Source: Phaeosaccion multiseriatum (Eukaryota > Ochrophyta, other classes). From it: DNA of 64,000 nucleotides. The stretch lies in NCBI GenBank assembly GCA_965112735.1, contig OZ218957.1, positions 1,178,001-1,242,000 of the forward strand. The letters are read 5' to 3'. Numbering within the stretch: the first letter of the stretch is position 1; each line of letters opens with the position of its first letter. The position numbers and the translations under genes were made by a program. Shown here one piece after another: positions 62,844-64,000 of this stretch. The notes under the pieces were generated by a model. The model did no database searches, was not told where the DNA came from, and was given only the letters and a program-made list of their open reading frames with translations.

Positions 62844-63074
62844 AGTAGCGGAGGCCCCGCTATGCCATGCAAACGCCCTGCGCCGATCGCGTCCTGCATC
62901 TCGATTTTATATCTCTACAGCCGTCCGAACAGTTGCAGCAGCGAATAGCAAAGCAAAGGGGGGAGTGAGACAGAGAGAGGGAGAGAGAGAGGATGAGAGA
63001 GCAGAAAAGATACGTAATACGTGGAAGATACTTTACTTTTAGTTCTTCCCACACACTGTTTGCCTTGTAGTAAG
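62844..63074. promoter_or_regulatory. Divergent promoter region, rhodanese remnant / NRPS-like gene
   Basis: 231 bp, with a GA-rich tract at 62960-63000 and a near-palindromic TACGTAATACGT at 63011-63022. A pyrimidine-AG (GCCTTGTAG, ~63062-63070) just before the ATG could be a splice acceptor of an upstream leader intron. Confidence 0.4.
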
Positions 63075-64000
63075 ATGGAGGAGCAGATCTCCTTTGAGGC
63101 CGTTCCGGGCTCCAGTCTGTTGGAGACCGAGTTGTTTAACGACGATGCTTTGCTCAGGCTCTTTGCTTTCAGCGGAGGAGGCGCAGACGACTTTGTTGGG
63201 TGGGCACAGAACCTTGGCCAGAAGGTCGAAGTGGAGGTGGTTCGCGTCCGGATACCGGCTCCAGCAGCGGAAGCTGGGCAGGTGCTCGATGGTGTCATCA
63301 AGGACTTGCTCGCGTGCATGAGCAGCTGTCCTTTTTCTTTTTGGGGGCACGGCGAAGAGGGTGCCCACATGGCGCTTGTCGTGGCTGGGGAGCTGCAGGC
63401 TCGGGGGTTGCCGCTCCCTCAGAGACTGATCACGAGCTTTGCAAAGCCCAAGGGGTGTGGCGCTGAACTCGCACCCTTGGCGTGCCCATTGGTTGTCTTT
63501 GGGCTGCAGGAGGATGTCGTGTCAATGCAGGCGTGGGTGGATCAGACTCGCTCTGAGTTTGTGGTGTTGCCCGTCGCTGGTATTACGGAGGACACCATTG
63601 ATGAGGTTCTCAAGATCACGCCCGGTGCCGAGAACCCCTTGCTGGGGCACATGGCGTCTTTGATGGCATCCGACTCGAAAAATAGTCGCGAAGAAAGTGC
63701 CTCTCTCATCGACGCATGGAATTCCTCTAGCATGGCTTATCCGGAGAATGCCTGCCTACAGGATATGTTCCGCGACTCTCTGTCGGGACTGAAGGACCCG
63801 AATGCAACCGCGATATGGGCGGAATCCCGAAAACTGTCGTATGCAGAGGTTGACGCCCTAACAGACCAGTTGGCCAATTGGTTTTATGCTCAAGGTGTCC
63901 GCGTGGGTAGCGTCGTGGGAGTCTTTATGAATCGCAACGCGGAGTACGCACTCTCCGTTTTGGGAGTGTTAAAGGCTGGTGGAGCCTACATGCCTATTGA
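63075..64000 (+). CDS. NRPS-like protein: degenerate thioesterase-like domain plus adenylation domain (partial)
   Basis: Open from the ATG at 63075 to the window end (308 codons, no stop). Residues ~25-190 follow the type II thioesterase alpha/beta-hydrolase pattern: LFAFSGGGADDFVGWAQNL, PFSFWGHGEEGAHMALVVAG ELQARGLPLPQ, PLACPLVVFGLQEDVVSMQA WVDQT. The nucleophile elbow GHSxG reads GHGEEG and the expected His near VLPVAGITED is absent, so it is probably inactive. From ~212 an amino-acid adenylation domain begins: IDAWNSSSMAYPENACLQDM, LSYAEVDALTDQLANW, then core motif A2 LKAGGAYMPI at the window edge. A domains activate amino or carboxylic acids as adenylates. Downstream domains (A core, carrier protein, reductase or condensation) lie outside the window, so the product is unknown. 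Confidence 0.85.
   Translation, partial: MEEQISFEAVPGSSLLETELFNDDALLRLFAFSGGGADDFVGWAQNLGQKVEVEVVRVRIPAPAAEAGQVLDGVIKDLLACMSSCPFSFWGHGEEGAHMALVVAGELQARGLPLPQRLITSFAKPKGCGAELAPLACPLVVFGLQEDVVSMQAWVDQTRSEFVVLPVAGITEDTIDEVLKITPGAENPLLGHMASLMASDSKNSREESASLIDAWNSSSMAYPENACLQDMFRDSLSGLKDPNATAIWAESRKLSYAEVDALTDQLANWFYAQGVRVGSVVGVFMNRNAEYALSVLGVLKAGGAYMPI

Noticed and set aside
1-64000. Telomeric repeats or a chromosome end
   Set aside because: No TTAGGG- or TTTAGGG-type tandem array at either edge.

Overview
This is nuclear DNA of a eukaryotic alga. The right 22 kb carries short GT-AG introns, a mitochondrial OSCP gene with its own targeting exon, Sec16, an RBM25-type splicing factor, and a ferredoxin-dependent bilin reductase whose N-terminus looks like a signal peptide followed by a Phe-initiated plastid transit peptide. 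That last feature points to a photosynthetic stramenopile or another lineage with a red-type secondary plastid. The compact, GC-rich, head-to-head gene layout would suit a eustigmatophyte such as Nannochloropsis/Microchloropsis, but the species is inference.

Positions 1-37654 are one large tandem satellite, all units in the same orientation, about 24 kb and roughly 130 units. The units come in two length classes (187 bp and 164 bp) arranged in larger duplicated blocks. The array is broken into five pieces by retroelements. The most complete (14002-20926, minus strand) has gag-like, reverse transcriptase/RNase H and tyrosine recombinase ORFs with repeats in A1-ORFs-B1-A2-B2 order, so it is a DIRS/PAT/Ngaro-type retrotransposon. 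Three further copies (3526-9316, 31242-31552, 35235-35661) are internally deleted or truncated. The 3526-9316 copy carries a nested 2.6 kb gag-only LTR retrotransposon (5409-8013) with two apparently identical 213-bp LTRs. This layout, a satellite with higher-order structure invaded by retroelements, is what a centromere or pericentromere looks like.

Positions 37655-41465 are a transition zone: a degenerate ~36-bp repeat, a 161-bp near-perfect inverted repeat, and 3 kb of TG-rich minisatellite holding a ~205-bp MITE-like insertion.

Positions 41719-64000 hold ten gene loci that strictly alternate in strand: BFR1-like (-), C2H2 zinc-finger membrane protein (+), RBM25-like (-), OSCP (+), GT-A glycosyltransferase/TPR (-), Sec16 (+), multipass membrane LRR protein (-), bilin reductase (+), a broken rhodanese gene (-), and an NRPS-like adenylation protein (+, cut by the window end). 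They form five divergent pairs with intergenic gaps of 120-270 bp, which suggests shared bidirectional promoters. Exon models were built by hand from reading frames and splice consensus. No similarity search was run.
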